A DNA stretch of 64,000 bases, taken from Oscillatoriaceae cyanobacterium Prado104 (GTDB lineage: Bacteria; Cyanobacteriota; Cyanobacteriia; Cyanobacteriales; Microcoleaceae). The stretch lies in the NCBI GenBank assembly GCA_025454405.1, contig JALOON010000006.1, forward strand, positions 172,747 to 236,746. Direction: 5' to 3'. The notes beneath the pieces are model-generated. The model was given only the letters and a program-made list of their open reading frames with translations. It was not told the origin of the DNA and made no database searches. A program made the translations under genes and the position numbers. This document shows, piece after piece, positions 36,532-45,091 of this stretch. Every line of letters starts with the position of its first letter. Within the stretch, counting starts at the first letter, position 1.

Positions 36532-37482
36532 TTATTCAACAAACAATTTTCGCAGGATTCTAAAAGCTCGATCGCGCCATTTGACTGGCAGCAACGACAA
36601 TCCCAAACCGACCCACATTTTCGCCTCAGAAACCGATTTACCCGCCCAAACCATCGATCGCCCTTTTGCAGTTTCGCCCACATCAATCAGCCGCAAACCT
36701 AACGCTAATTGAGTTTCTGCAATCCTTCTGAGCCTGAGTTCTTCCAACTTTTCACGCTCGAATTCGTAACTGGTCAAATAGCGCAATTTATCAGTCAAAT
36801 AAGGAATTGCTCGATCGATTCCTTGTTGTCCTGCATGAAATCGATATTCCATCAACAATTCCGGCAAATAATAGCATTTTTTTCCGGCTATGGCGAGCCT
36901 GACGAACAAATCATTATCTTCGCAGTTTTGTAAATTAGGTCGCAGGAATCCTACAGTTTGCAGCGCGCTGTGGCGAAACAAAGTTGCCCCTATTTGCAAG
37001 CTTTGATTGACAAAAACAGTTGTCAGTAAATCTTGAATAATTCCTGCTGGTAACTCGGTGCGCCCCCAACGCTGCGAATTGAGTTGCGTCTGTTTTTCAT
37101 CAATATTATTGTTAATGTCGATCGCCCAGTGATCCGTACTGACAAAATCGATGTTGGGGTTTTTATCTAAAATGGCGGATGTCCGCTGTAAAAATTGCGG
37201 TCTCAGACGATCGTCATCGTCAAATTTGATAAAATATTCGCCCCTTGCTGCTGCAAAGCCCGATCGCATATTGTTGCTTTTTCCGATCCGCTGCGGGTGC
37301 CTGATGTAGTGAATCCCGCGACCGACAAATTCTGACATTAACGCGGGAGTGCTGTCAGTCGAACCGTCATCGCAAACAATCAATTCAAAGTCTCTGTAAG
37401 TTTGATCGAGGACGCTGGCGATCGCGCTAGTTAGCAAGTGCGATCTATTGCAAGTAGGAATGCAAACACTTATTTTGGGCAC
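36532..37482 (-). CDS. Glycosyltransferase family 2
   Basis: 316 residues. GT-A fold: ISVCIPTCNRSHLLTSAIAS, VLDQTYRDFELIVCDDGSTD (nucleotide-sugar binding), then YFIKFDDDDRLRPQFLQRTS with the DxD metal-binding motif, and LQNCEDNDLFVRLAIAGKKC with the acidic ED acceptor-site motif. A membrane segment is not obvious. Such enzymes add one sugar to polysaccharide or lipid acceptors; no neighbouring pathway genes identify which. A run of AAGAAGG repeats lies upstream of its start. Confidence 0.88.
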   Translation of the reverse strand: MPKISVCIPTCNRSHLLTSAIASVLDQTYRDFELIVCDDGSTDSTPALMSEFVGRGIHYIRHPQRIGKSNNMRSGFAAARGEYFIKFDDDDRLRPQFLQRTSAILDKNPNIDFVSTDHWAIDINNNIDEKQTQLNSQRWGRTELPAGIIQDLLTTVFVNQSLQIGATLFRHSALQTVGFLRPNLQNCEDNDLFVRLAIAGKKCYYLPELLMEYRFHAGQQGIDRAIPYLTDKLRYLTSYEFEREKLEELRLRRIAETQLALGLRLIDVGETAKGRSMVWAGKSVSEAKMWVGLGLSLLPVKWRDRAFRILRKLFVE

Positions 37483-37495
37483 GAGCGATTTTAGA

Positions 37496-37618
37496 TAGAA
37501 GGAAGAAGGAAGAAGGAAGAAGGAAGAAGGAAGAAGGAAGAAGGAAAAATTATCTCCTGACTAATGACTAATGACTAATGACTGCTGACTGCTTTGGTAG
37601 CCAACTATTAACTATCAA
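37496..37618. repeat. AAGAAGG repeat and TGACTAA / CAACTAT repeats
   Basis: At 37498-37545 seven copies of GAAGGAA give a perfect 7-bp array; 37557-37585 holds TGACTAATGACTAATGACTA, and 37604-37620 a CCAACTATTAACTATC series. It separates the GT2 start and the stop of the TPR gene. Confidence 0.8.
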
Positions 37619-38085
37619 CTCAAACGAGCCGTACATTCAAGAATTAACTTTTGATTCACCAAAGCAAAAGGTTGAATTTCCAAAGCGCGACGAAAAGCTT
37701 GAATAGCACTCATGTATTCTCCCAGGGCAGCGTAAGACAAACCCAGACCGTGCAGCGCTCCAAAATGAACCGGATTCAGTTTAAGAACTGTTTCGCAATC
37801 CTGAATCGACTTCTGATAATTTCCTTGAGTATAGTGAAGTACAGCGCGCCGATTCCAAGCTTCAGCAAAATCAGGCGCTTCCGAAATCAGTTTTGTCAGC
37901 AAATCGAAAGCGCCGCTGACATCGCCGGCATCTAGTGAAAGTTGCGATCGCCTGAGAATTTGCATTCCGTACTCTCCCTTTTGGTTGAACCAAGCGTGCC
38001 AGAGTTCTGCTGTTGCCCGATCGCGCACGATCGGGTCGGAGTTTTTTAAGTCTTCGAGCAGCGCTTTAATAGATAATTCATCCAT
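37615..38085 (-). CDS. Tetratricopeptide-repeat protein
   Basis: 156 residues from ATG 38085 (MDELSIKALLEDL); an in-frame start 10 codons earlier is less likely. Three or more TPR-like helical pairs are visible: GDVSGAFDLLTKLISEAPDF, AEAWNRRAVLHYTQGNYQKS, HFGALHGLGLSYAALGEYMS. TPR units bind partner proteins; the target is unknown. It faces left and is divergent to the GT4 gene. Confidence 0.75.
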   Translation of the reverse strand: MDELSIKALLEDLKNSDPIVRDRATAELWHAWFNQKGEYGMQILRRSQLSLDAGDVSGAFDLLTKLISEAPDFAEAWNRRAVLHYTQGNYQKSIQDCETVLKLNPVHFGALHGLGLSYAALGEYMSAIQAFRRALEIQPFALVNQKLILECTARLS

Positions 38086-38200
38086 AGTTATACAGTTAAA
38101 GGCGAGGTTTTTCAAAAGTTGACAATTGTTAAATGGGTTTTATCTGCTAATGTTATCGCTTGATGGCAATTCGATCTAGATGTTGCTTGCAAAATAGCCA

Positions 38201-39574
38201 ATGAAGATTTTGATGCTTTCTGCAACTTTTCCCTATCCGCCAGGGCGGGGAGGAACTCAGGTAAGGACGTTTAATTTGTTGAAATATTTGAGCCGGCGAC
38301 ATGATGTAATTCTCGGCACCCTGCGATCGAGCGATGTCACTGACGCACAAATTGAGGAATTGCGCCAACACGCTGCAGAATTGGCGGTTTTTCCCCACCC
38401 ACAATCACCCCCCCAACCCCCCCTGACCAAGGGGGGACTAAGAACTCACCAGGAAACCGATCGAGAGTTTTTGTCTCCCCCTCCTCCCCTCCCCCCCTCT
38501 CCCCCTCTCCCCGTCTTGAAAAAAAGCGAAATACTGGAAAAACTGCACAGATCTAGCCAATTTGTGCTGTTCGGCACACCTCCGAACGTACTTTCAAACT
38601 ATTCGCCAGCGATGCAGCATTGGGCGGACGAGTTGGTAGCTGCCGGAAAGTGCGATGTTGTTACCTGCGAACACAGCGTTAACGAGATTTACGTGCGCCC
38701 CCAATGGCGGGAACAAGTGCTGACAGTAGCAAACATTCACAGTTCGGTGTGGGGTACTTGCAGGCAAATTTTAGCAACTGGCACCTCCGAAAAACCTTGG
38801 CGCGATCGATTCTATCTACCCTTGCTGGCAGGCTACGAAAAACGCTACTGCGCTAAATTCTCCCGCATTGTCGCCACCACAGAAACAGACAAGCAGCAGC
38901 TTTTAGAATTGCTGTCACCTGCGAATTCTCTGGCGGCTGGTAGGGGGGGTGCCACCGCGTCCGCCTCAGCCGTACCAGAAATTGATGTAATTCCTAATGG
39001 AGTGGATTTGACAGAATTTCCTTACCGTGCCAAAGATCCCGGAGGGTATACCTTAATTTTTGCAGGAGCAATGAATAACTTGTCCAATATTGACGCAGTG
39101 CGGTTTCTGAGTCTGGAAATCCTGCCTTTATTGCAGCAGCGGTTTCCCGAAACTACCCTAACAGTAGTCGGGACTTCTCCAGTCCCCGAAGTGCTGGCCT
39201 TGGGAAAACGGCCGGGAATTCAAGTAGTAGGAAAGGTGCAAAGAGTGGCAGAATATTTGCATCAAGCTGCTGTGTGCGCGGTGCCAATGCGAATTGGTTT
39301 TGGGATTAAAAATAAAACTTTGGAGGCGATGGCTGCAGGAGTGCCTGTTGTAGCGAGCGATCGAGCCTTGGAGGGTTTATCGGTTGATGGCCGCGGTCAA
39401 ACGCTAAGGGCCTTGCGGGCAAACAGAGTTCAGGAGTATCTTGAGGCGGTTGCCAGTTTGTTTGACAATCAACTATTAAGAGAGGAGTTGTCTCGAAACG
39501 GGCGAAAGCTCGTTGAAAGTGAATACACCTGGGAGATCGTAGGTCGGCAATACGAGCAAGTGTTGCAATTCTAA
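38201..39574 (+). CDS. Glycosyltransferase family 4 with an inserted repeat
   Basis: 457 residues. GT-B fold: MKILMLSATFPYPPGRGGTQ, and C-terminal LIFAGAMNNLSNIDAVRFLS, PMRIGFGIKNKTLEAMAAGV (NDP-sugar binding, Glu in KTLEAMAAG). Residues about 67-105 are a Pro-rich insert (PPQPPLTKGG then SPPPPLPPSPPLPV) whose DNA is the dispersed CCCCCCT/AAGGGGGG element also seen at 22515-22626. A second insert-like segment is GRGGATASAS near residue 247. These lie in loops, so the enzyme may still fold. Likely adds sugars to an exopolysaccharide or lipid; acceptor unknown. Confidence 0.8.
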   Translation: MKILMLSATFPYPPGRGGTQVRTFNLLKYLSRRHDVILGTLRSSDVTDAQIEELRQHAAELAVFPHPQSPPQPPLTKGGLRTHQETDREFLSPPPPLPPSPPLPVLKKSEILEKLHRSSQFVLFGTPPNVLSNYSPAMQHWADELVAAGKCDVVTCEHSVNEIYVRPQWREQVLTVANIHSSVWGTCRQILATGTSEKPWRDRFYLPLLAGYEKRYCAKFSRIVATTETDKQQLLELLSPANSLAAGRGGATASASAVPEIDVIPNGVDLTEFPYRAKDPGGYTLIFAGAMNNLSNIDAVRFLSLEILPLLQQRFPETTLTVVGTSPVPEVLALGKRPGIQVVGKVQRVAEYLHQAAVCAVPMRIGFGIKNKTLEAMAAGVPVVASDRALEGLSVDGRGQTLRALRANRVQEYLEAVASLFDNQLLREELSRNGRKLVESEYTWEIVGRQYEQVLQF

Positions 39575-39619
39575 ACTCTAAATCCTAAATTCTAAATCCT
39601 AAAAATTAGACGATGGAAC

Positions 39620-41545
39620 ATGGAACACAAATTTAACCCCTCAAAACGTCGAGTCCCACCCCCAGAACCTGCAAAAATTGCTCCTCCTCCGACGAGACGC
39701 CGCCGCCGACGACGATCCCAAAACCTTCAAGCATCGCAGTTTCCCGGCCACCCATCTCAAAATCTCGCCCCGCCCCCAGCCGTTAGATACCGCTGGCCCA
39801 GATTTATCGCTAATCTGACAGCCCTCAGCATCTTGTGCAGTTGCGCGGCTTTGATGGGAGGTGGTGCTTTGTTGGCTTACCAGTTAATTGTCGATCCCAA
39901 CAGCAACAAATTCATCTCTCAATTTGTCCCCGGATGGTCGCGCCTCCCCCTCGGCACCAGAGATTCGATCGAAAGTTTCGATCGAATCAAAGCCAGCCTC
40001 CGCAAATTGGGATTTATTGCCGGAGAACCGCTGCCACTTCCTATTTATAAATCTGGGGATGATTCTATTTCCGACCTGCTACTGCCTGTCATGGTAGAAA
40101 GAAATGTTAATAATTTGGCTGCTTGCAAAAATCCTTGCCGTCAAATTGTCGAACTCCGCGTGTACAAACGAGTGCAAGTTCCCGGTCGAGATTCGGATAA
40201 CGAACAGTATTTTCAGCTAGCAAGTTCTGTAAATGTAGAAGGTCCGGCAGAATCTTTTATCATGGATTCATTAGGCGATTCAGACGCTCTAGCCTCGAAT
40301 CAACCCCTACCGCTAACGGAATTGCGTCGCTTTGACGGGAAAGCACCGACTGGGGGAGTTTGGTTTAATGTCAGCGGTAAAGTAGTGCGGGGCGATAAGA
40401 AAATTCCTTACGGACAAGTGGTTCGCTACAACCCCAGCCAGAATCATTTAATCTCGCTGTTGGATTGGGTGAGTGCCGCCGGACAACCGCCAAATTGGCA
40501 GCAAATTGTTAAGGGGGCAAATCCGCAGTTAGCGATCGACCAAACTGTTGGTTTGGAGCCGCAATTTACAATTTATCAGGTTGGTTCGCGCAAATTTCTG
40601 CCAAATCCCGTTCAGTTGACGGCGATTTCTTTGGAAGAATTTGCTTTTAATGACCAGACTTACAAAAATGGGCTGCGACTGGCACAAAGCGGGCTGTGGT
40701 CTCCGGCTTTGAATGTCATGCGTTCTGCTAAGGCTAAAGCGGGCAGCAATTGGCCTGCTGCGGCCCAAGCTCAGTTAGATACGATCGAATTTCATGCTAA
40801 AATTACTCGCGCTCAGGCTTTGGCATCTTGGGCCAGTCCGGGACAGCAGGTTCTGGCACAGTTGATCGACGGTCGCTGGCAAGAGGCTTTGCAAGTGTTT
40901 GAAGCCGATTTGAGTAACAGTTACGAAATTGCCAAAACGCTCCAAAATGACGGCAGGCGGCTTTTGAATCGCGTAGATGCGGCCTTGAGAGTGAATCCGA
41001 ATGACGCCGATGTCAAAGCTTGGGGTACGCTGATTGTCGCCGCTCAAGATGGGACTCGCGAGGGGATGAATTGGCTGGACCTGCAGTCGGATACTGATAC
41101 CGAAACTAGGAGTCGCATTCGGAATTTGGTCAATAAACTTGACGAGGCGATTTCGATCGGCGAGACTTTGGAAGAACGCAAGAGCAAAATTATGGGTTCG
41201 GCTGCTTTAGTTAACAGCATCAACCCCGATGAATGGCTGGAACCTTCTGCTAAAAATGAATTGAAGTTGAACGACCGACAAGTTTGGTATCAAGTGCAGG
41301 TGGCGAGTTTTTACGACGGGAATCGCTGGGTTAATTCGCCGTTTGCAGATGTGGATTTGCGCTCTTTTCCTGCTACTCAAGTGAAGTGGCTTTGGGGGAG
41401 GCTGGGCTTGCTGGCTGACCCGAAGATTGAGATTGAGGTAGCGATGGATAACGGCCAGCAAAGGGTCGCTGTGGGAACCGTGAAAGCGTTGCAGGTTCAA
41501 GATGGTATGCTGCGACTGCTGGCTGCTGTTGACAGGCGATCTTAA
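39620..41545 (+). CDS. Membrane-anchored, helical-repeat protein, unknown function
   Basis: 641 residues. The N-terminal 60 residues are Pro/Arg-rich (about RRRRRRR at 26-32). One membrane segment follows (about 63-90, ANLTALSILCSCAALMGGGA). The large exported or periplasmic part contains FDRIKASLRKLGFIAGEPLP and a later helical, TPR-like stretch (about 380-500; GLRLAQSGLWSPALNVMRSA, RWQEALQVFEADLSN, VDAALRVNPNDADVKAWGTL). The pattern suggests a cytoplasmic basic tail and an external repeat domain. I do not recognise the family. Same strand as the GT4 gene, 45 bp downstream, so probably co-transcribed. Confidence 0.6.
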   Translation: MEHKFNPSKRRVPPPEPAKIAPPPTRRRRRRRSQNLQASQFPGHPSQNLAPPPAVRYRWPRFIANLTALSILCSCAALMGGGALLAYQLIVDPNSNKFISQFVPGWSRLPLGTRDSIESFDRIKASLRKLGFIAGEPLPLPIYKSGDDSISDLLLPVMVERNVNNLAACKNPCRQIVELRVYKRVQVPGRDSDNEQYFQLASSVNVEGPAESFIMDSLGDSDALASNQPLPLTELRRFDGKAPTGGVWFNVSGKVVRGDKKIPYGQVVRYNPSQNHLISLLDWVSAAGQPPNWQQIVKGANPQLAIDQTVGLEPQFTIYQVGSRKFLPNPVQLTAISLEEFAFNDQTYKNGLRLAQSGLWSPALNVMRSAKAKAGSNWPAAAQAQLDTIEFHAKITRAQALASWASPGQQVLAQLIDGRWQEALQVFEADLSNSYEIAKTLQNDGRRLLNRVDAALRVNPNDADVKAWGTLIVAAQDGTREGMNWLDLQSDTDTETRSRIRNLVNKLDEAISIGETLEERKSKIMGSAALVNSINPDEWLEPSAKNELKLNDRQVWYQVQVASFYDGNRWVNSPFADVDLRSFPATQVKWLWGRLGLLADPKIEIEVAMDNGQQRVAVGTVKALQVQDGMLRLLAAVDRRS

Positions 41546-41555
41546 ACAGTTGACA

Positions 41556-42020
41556 CGAAGGAAGAAGGAAGAAGGAAGAAGGAAGAAGAAGGAAAAAATT
41601 TCTCCAATCTCAAATCGAAAATCCCAATCCAAAATCCAAAATCCAAAATCTAAAATCCTTTGACAGTTGACAGTTGACAGTTGATAGTTGATAGTTGATA
41701 GCGGACAGCAGGCAGTAATAAGTAAGGTTTGTTGTAAGGACTTCCGTCCTTATTTTTGAGGACTGAAGTCCTCACTACAAACAGTTTTTATTACTGGTAA
41801 TCGACAGGATACGCTCTAATTGGTAATTGCGTAATTCTCCCTCTCTCCCTCTCTTCCTTATTCCTTTTCAATAGCAAACTAGATATAGCGTAGTTGCACT
41901 ATATCTAGTTTTATTAGAAAGCATTTCAGGCAACAATTCTGATAACAATCCCGATAACAATCCCGACAACTCTTTTGTTGATTAACTTTACAGAACTTGC
42001 GCGCAAAAATCCTTGAGATA
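41556..42020. repeat. Repeat-rich gap: AAGAAGG, AATCCAA, TTGACAG and GGACTTCCGTCC types
   Basis: 41558-41596 AAGAAGG units; 41615-41656 AATCCAAA/AATCTAAA units; 41658-41700 TTGACAG/TTGATAG units; 41737-41785 a hairpin GGACTTCCGTCC...GGACTGAAGTCC; 41879-41910 an AGATATAG/CTATATCT inverted repeat around CGTAGTTGCA. No gene recognised in this part. Confidence 0.75.
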
Positions 42021-42170
42021 TTAGAGATCGCCCTTTTTGGAGAGTGCTGCAATCATCTGACGTTTCACAGCTTTAGCCCACCGATCGAACTCCGAACTGT
42101 TAATATTGTTAATTTTGACTTGTTCGACGGGTTTTTGATGTGGGGTTTCCTTCTGTACTGTACTATCCAT
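42021..42170 (-). CDS. Small basic protein of 49 residues, unknown
   Basis: Minus-strand ATG 42170 to TAA 42021. Predicted start MDSTVQKETPHQKPVEQVKI, then INSSEFDRWAKAVKRQMIAAL. The leader contains AGGAAAAACA at the right distance for a ribosome-binding site. The C-terminal FDRWAKAVKRQM helix is reminiscent of small cyanobacterial proteins of unknown role. The reading frame is short, so the call rests on the binding site and amphipathic helix. Confidence 0.45.
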   Translation of the reverse strand: MDSTVQKETPHQKPVEQVKINNINSSEFDRWAKAVKRQMIAALSKKGDL

Positions 42171-42544
42171 TGTTTTTCCTCATTCAAAAGTTGTTAGTAG
42201 CCGATCTGCAGTATCCTCATCTTACATCTATTGTATGAACCAATTGCAGAAAATAAACCTGTCGGATTTACTTAAATATGCAGTAAATACATCTTGCCAA
42301 TGCACTTTCAGAATCCTGATGCCCAACTTTCTGCAACCCTTGCGAGCGATGACTTTTCCAGGGTGTTAAATTGTTACAAGTGACTTAGCAAACGACGATC
42401 GAACCGCGATCTATGGTATTCCTGCTACTATAAAATAAATGTATTTACTTATACAGCATCAAGTCATCCGATCGGGGAGCGAAGTGTGAAAAGTATTTTC
42501 AACTATTAACTATTATTAAATTAATTATTAAATTAATTATTAAA
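42171..42544. other. Gap without a gene
   Basis: Noncoding, AT-rich. 42515-42544 contains an ATTAAATTA tandem series (TTATTAAATTAATTATTAAAT) directly next to the upp stop codon. Nothing else recognised. Confidence 0.5.
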
Positions 42545-43180
42545 TTACATAGTACCGTAAAGCCGATCGCCCGCATCTCCAAGTCCCGGTACAATGTAAC
42601 CGCTTTCGTCCAAACACTTGTCAATTGATGCTGTATACACCGATACGTCGGGGTGCTGTTCGTGAAAGTGTTTGATTCCTTCCGGTGCCGCCAGCAAGCA
42701 CAAAAACTTAATTGACTTCGGATTAACTTCTTTAATTCTGTCGGTAGCCGCCACTGCGGAATTACCAGTTGCCAGCATCGGATCGACAATTAAAACATCT
42801 CGCTGTTCGATATCATCGGGAACTTTAAAATAATATTCGATCGCCATTAAAGTAGCCGGATCGCGGTACAAACCGATATGTCCCACCCTAGCCGACGGAA
42901 TCAGTTCTAAAATACTCTCTAAAAGTCCTTGACCGGCGCGCATAATTGAAACAACTACCAATTTTTTTTCCGGGGCTAATACGGGCGCGAGAGTGGGTGC
43001 AATCGGCGTTTTTATCTGTTCGTATTTCAGCGGCAAATCTCGCGTCACTTCATAGGCTAACAGCATCCCAATTTCCTTAAGAAGTTGGCGAAATTTTGCG
43101 GTGCTAGTTTGTGTTTGCCGCATCAGGGTTAACTTGTGCTGCACCAAAGGATGGTCGATAACAGTAACTTTAGCAATCAT
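42545..43180 (-). CDS. upp: Uracil phosphoribosyltransferase
   Basis: 211 residues. Typical motifs: [20 protein letters not shown] and [11 protein letters not shown] at the C-terminus (uracil-binding loop), [20 protein letters not shown] (PRPP-binding loop), [20 protein letters not shown] earlier. It converts uracil and PRPP to UMP in pyrimidine salvage. The leader (43186-43225) is a GATTTGAGATTTGAGATTTG tandem repeat, complement of the AATCTCAA type, directly before the start codon. Flanked downstream by an AT-rich tandem repeat. Confidence 0.95.
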   Translation of the reverse strand: MIAKVTVIDHPLVQHKLTLMRQTQTSTAKFRQLLKEIGMLLAYEVTRDLPLKYEQIKTPIAPTLAPVLAPEKKLVVVSIMRAGQGLLESILELIPSARVGHIGLYRDPATLMAIEYYFKVPDDIEQRDVLIVDPMLATGNSAVAATDRIKEVNPKSIKFLCLLAAPEGIKHFHEQHPDVSVYTASIDKCLDESGYIVPGLGDAGDRLYGTM

Positions 43181-43622
43181 GGGATTTGAGATTTGAGATT
43201 TGAGATTTTAGGTTTGAAATTTGGGATTTTAGATTCTATCATTGCCAGATTCAGGCTGAGAATATAAATCCCGTCCCTTTTGCACTGTTAGCAGGCATAC
43301 TCGTTCCTGTTTCCGTTTCTCTTTACCAGGCTGAAGCTTAGTAACGCAGACTTTTACGATCGACCCCTCCGGAAGAGCCTGCAACTGCAATGAATTATAG
43401 AAACTATCGAACTCGAACAAGCATTTTTCGAGAAACTCATGCTACTGAAAACATCCCGAAGGTACAGAGGACTTACAGGTGGTGATTGGTGAACTCTGGT
43501 GGTTTGCGAGTATTAAAGGCTCAAATCGAGCATTTTTACAAACCAACCGGATTGCTGCGAGCGAAGTGCGTAAATCCCTTAAAGATATTTAGCTACAAGT
43601 CATATTTGACTGTTGGTTCGAT

Positions 43623-43648
43623 CGTTCGAGGCTTGCCACCCTCGAACG
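43623..43648. promoter_or_regulatory. Hairpin upstream of the first DUF4360 gene
   Basis: CGTTCGAGG (43623-43631) and CCTCGAACG (43640-43648) form a perfect 9-bp stem with loop CTTGCCAC, 74 bp before the start codon. The second gene has the same CTTGCCA loop element but not the stem arms. Confidence 0.45.
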
Positions 43649-43653
43649 CCCAG

Positions 43654-43721
43654 CAGTGCCTAAATATTCCTTGAAATATTCAGGGTTATCTTAACACAAA
43701 AAGTAATTAAGGAGAACATCC
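43654..43721 (+). promoter_or_regulatory. Conserved 68-bp leader of the DUF4360 genes, copy 1
   Basis: CAGTGCCTAAATATTC starts 68 bp before the ATG and is followed by TTGAAATATTCAGGGTT, TTAACACAAAAAGTAATTAA and the binding site AAGGAGAACATCC. It matches 45024-45091 at nearly every base, with the same distance to the start. AATATT occurs twice with a 5-8 base spacer and could form an AT-only hairpin. Confidence 0.7.
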
Positions 43722-44291
43722 ATGAAGTTTGTAAAACTCTTGCTGACAACAGCTTTAATGACTGCTTCTATGAGCCCAGCTTTCGCCCAACAAGTACAAA
43801 TTTTAGGTGCGAGCTACGGCGGTAGCGGCTGCCCCGATCGATCGGCCAGCGTCAGCGTCAGTCCCGACGGTCAAGAACTCACTATTTTATTTGATAAGTT
43901 TGCAGCCCAGGGAAACGTTTCTACAGAAACTCGCAAAAGCTGCAATTTGAGCATTCCCATCAAAGTACCTCAAGGCTTCCAAATTTCGCTTTACGATGCC
44001 GACTATCGCGGTTACGTTGCGCCTAAAACCACCGGAAATTTGCGGGCAGAATACTTTTTTGCCGGCACTCGGGGCCCAGTTTTCTCTCGGACTTTCAACG
44101 GTGAAACTAACTATAACGTTCGAGATAGCTTAACCACTGTAGCAGATGTTTGGTCGCGCTGCGGCGACAGCGTAAATATGCGGGTGAATGCTGCGATGAC
44201 AGCTCGCGGTGCGGGAACAGCTACTGTTGATTCCTTTGATTTAGCCCACCGCGGTTTGGTTTATCACATCAAATACCGCACTTGCCAATAA
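43722..44291 (+). CDS. DUF4360 secreted protein, copy 1
   Basis: 189 residues with a signal peptide (MKFVKLLLTTALMTASMSPA, cleavage near AFA-Q). DUF4360 pattern: VQILGASYGGSGCPDRSASV, SVSPDGQELTILFDKFAAQG, KSCNLSIPIKVPQGFQISLY, and the C-terminal RAEYFFAGTRGPVFSRTFNG. Cysteines at the GSGC, KSCN, SRCG and RTCQ positions probably form disulphides. It is very similar to the gene at 45092, with a shared 68-bp leader. Strong SD. Function unknown; it appears as a secreted beta-sandwich-like protein. Confidence 0.85.
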   Translation: MKFVKLLLTTALMTASMSPAFAQQVQILGASYGGSGCPDRSASVSVSPDGQELTILFDKFAAQGNVSTETRKSCNLSIPIKVPQGFQISLYDADYRGYVAPKTTGNLRAEYFFAGTRGPVFSRTFNGETNYNVRDSLTTVADVWSRCGDSVNMRVNAAMTARGAGTATVDSFDLAHRGLVYHIKYRTCQ

Positions 44292-44352
44292 TCCCCAATC
44301 CGGGTTTGTTGAAGAGAAGCAGAGGGGGGATGGGGGGATTTTCTCGCGATTT

Positions 44353-44469
44353 CTCGTTACCAGGCTCTGCCTGGTAATGCAGATCCGGAGGCTCTGCCTC
44401 CCGAATTCTCGTATTCTCGTTACCAGGCTCTGCCTGGTAATGCAGATCCGGAGGCTCTGCCTCCCGAAT
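44353..44469. repeat. Tandem pair of CAGGCTCTGCCTG / GGAGGCTCTGCCTCC hairpins
   Basis: TTACCAGGCTCTGCCTGGTAA (about 44357-44377) and GGAGGCTCTGCCTCC (44387-44401) repeat with a 63-bp period at about 44420-44464. Each arm pair has a perfect 6-7 bp stem around TCTGC-type loops. They follow the first DUF4360 gene. Confidence 0.8.
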
Positions 44470-44520
44470 CTCAACATCTTTTTGTCAGACAATAGCAAAG
44501 AATAGAATGTACTGCCTGCA

Positions 44521-44760
44521 CCGGAACTTAAGAATATTGATTCCGAACTTAAGGTTCTTTATCTCCGGCGCGATCTGGGAAATGCAATTTACTTTCCGCT
44601 CCGGAACTTAAGCATATTTATCCCGAACTTAAGGTTCTTTATTTCCGACAATAGCTATGAAATAAAATTTAATTTATCTGCCGGAATTTAAGCATATTTA
44701 TCCCGAAGTTAAGGTTCTTTATCCCGGCAATAGCTAAGGCATAAAATCTACTGAATGTCG
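44521..44760. repeat. Three 80-bp tandem repeats carrying paired GAACTTAAG boxes
   Basis: Units begin at 44521, 44601 and 44681 (CCGGAACTTAAG, CCGGAACTTAAG, CCGGAATTTAAG). Each unit has two GAACTTAAG boxes exactly 21 bp apart: 44524/44545, 44604/44625 and 44684/44705 (the third pair carries one change per box). The 21-bp spacing equals two helical turns and the 80-bp period fits a protein array. It lies 330 bp upstream of the second DUF4360 gene. No coding function is evident. Confidence 0.8.
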
Positions 44761-44825
44761 AATCGTTTCCCGCAAAGCGCGCGACTAAAACAACAGAGCT
44801 TTGTTCCCGATCGAACTTATAAAAG

Positions 44826-44847
44826 TCGATCGGAAATTTCCGATCGA
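44826..44847. repeat. Perfect 22-bp palindrome of CGATCGGAAATTTCCGATCG type
   Basis: The 22 bases from 44826 to 44847 are self-complementary with no loop. Its core GGAAATTTCC is a typical dimer-binding-site symmetry. It is between the 80-bp array and the second DUF4360 leader. Confidence 0.7.
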
Positions 44848-45023
44848 ATTCTCCGGAACAATCTTTAACTGAGATGAATCATAAAACATAGCAGGATAAA
44901 ACAAAGATTTTTCGAGCAATTCACGCAACTCGAATCATCCAAGAACTAGGTAAGGATATCTAGGTTTCATCCCTAGTTTGAGTGTTTGTTCTGTCAAGGC
45001 TTGCCATTTCTACAATCTAGAGG

Positions 45024-45091
45024 CAGTGCCTAAATATTCTTTGAAATATTCAGGGTTTGCTTAACACAAAAAGTAATTAAGGAGAACATCC
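45024..45091 (+). promoter_or_regulatory. Conserved 68-bp leader of the DUF4360 genes, copy 2
   Basis: Same CAGTGCCTAAATATTC to AAGGAGAACATCC block as 43654-43721, with three changes (for example GTTATC to GTTTGC), at the same distance from the ATG. The preservation of noncoding sequence between the two copies, more than in their intergenic flanks, suggests function. Confidence 0.7.

Noticed and set aside
37498..37545. Possible CRISPR array at regular repeats
   Set aside because: Repeats are contiguous 7-bp units without spacers.
41997..42197. 66-codon plus-strand frame before upp
   Set aside because: Overlaps on the opposite strand a better supported small frame with a binding site; no family resemblance.
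43229..43420. 63-codon minus-strand frame upstream of the first DUF4360 gene
   Set aside because: TTG start, no binding site and no recognisable family; could be a remnant but support is too weak.
44521..44760. 80-bp units as a CRISPR array
   Set aside because: The whole 80 bp is repeated, with no variable spacers and only three units.
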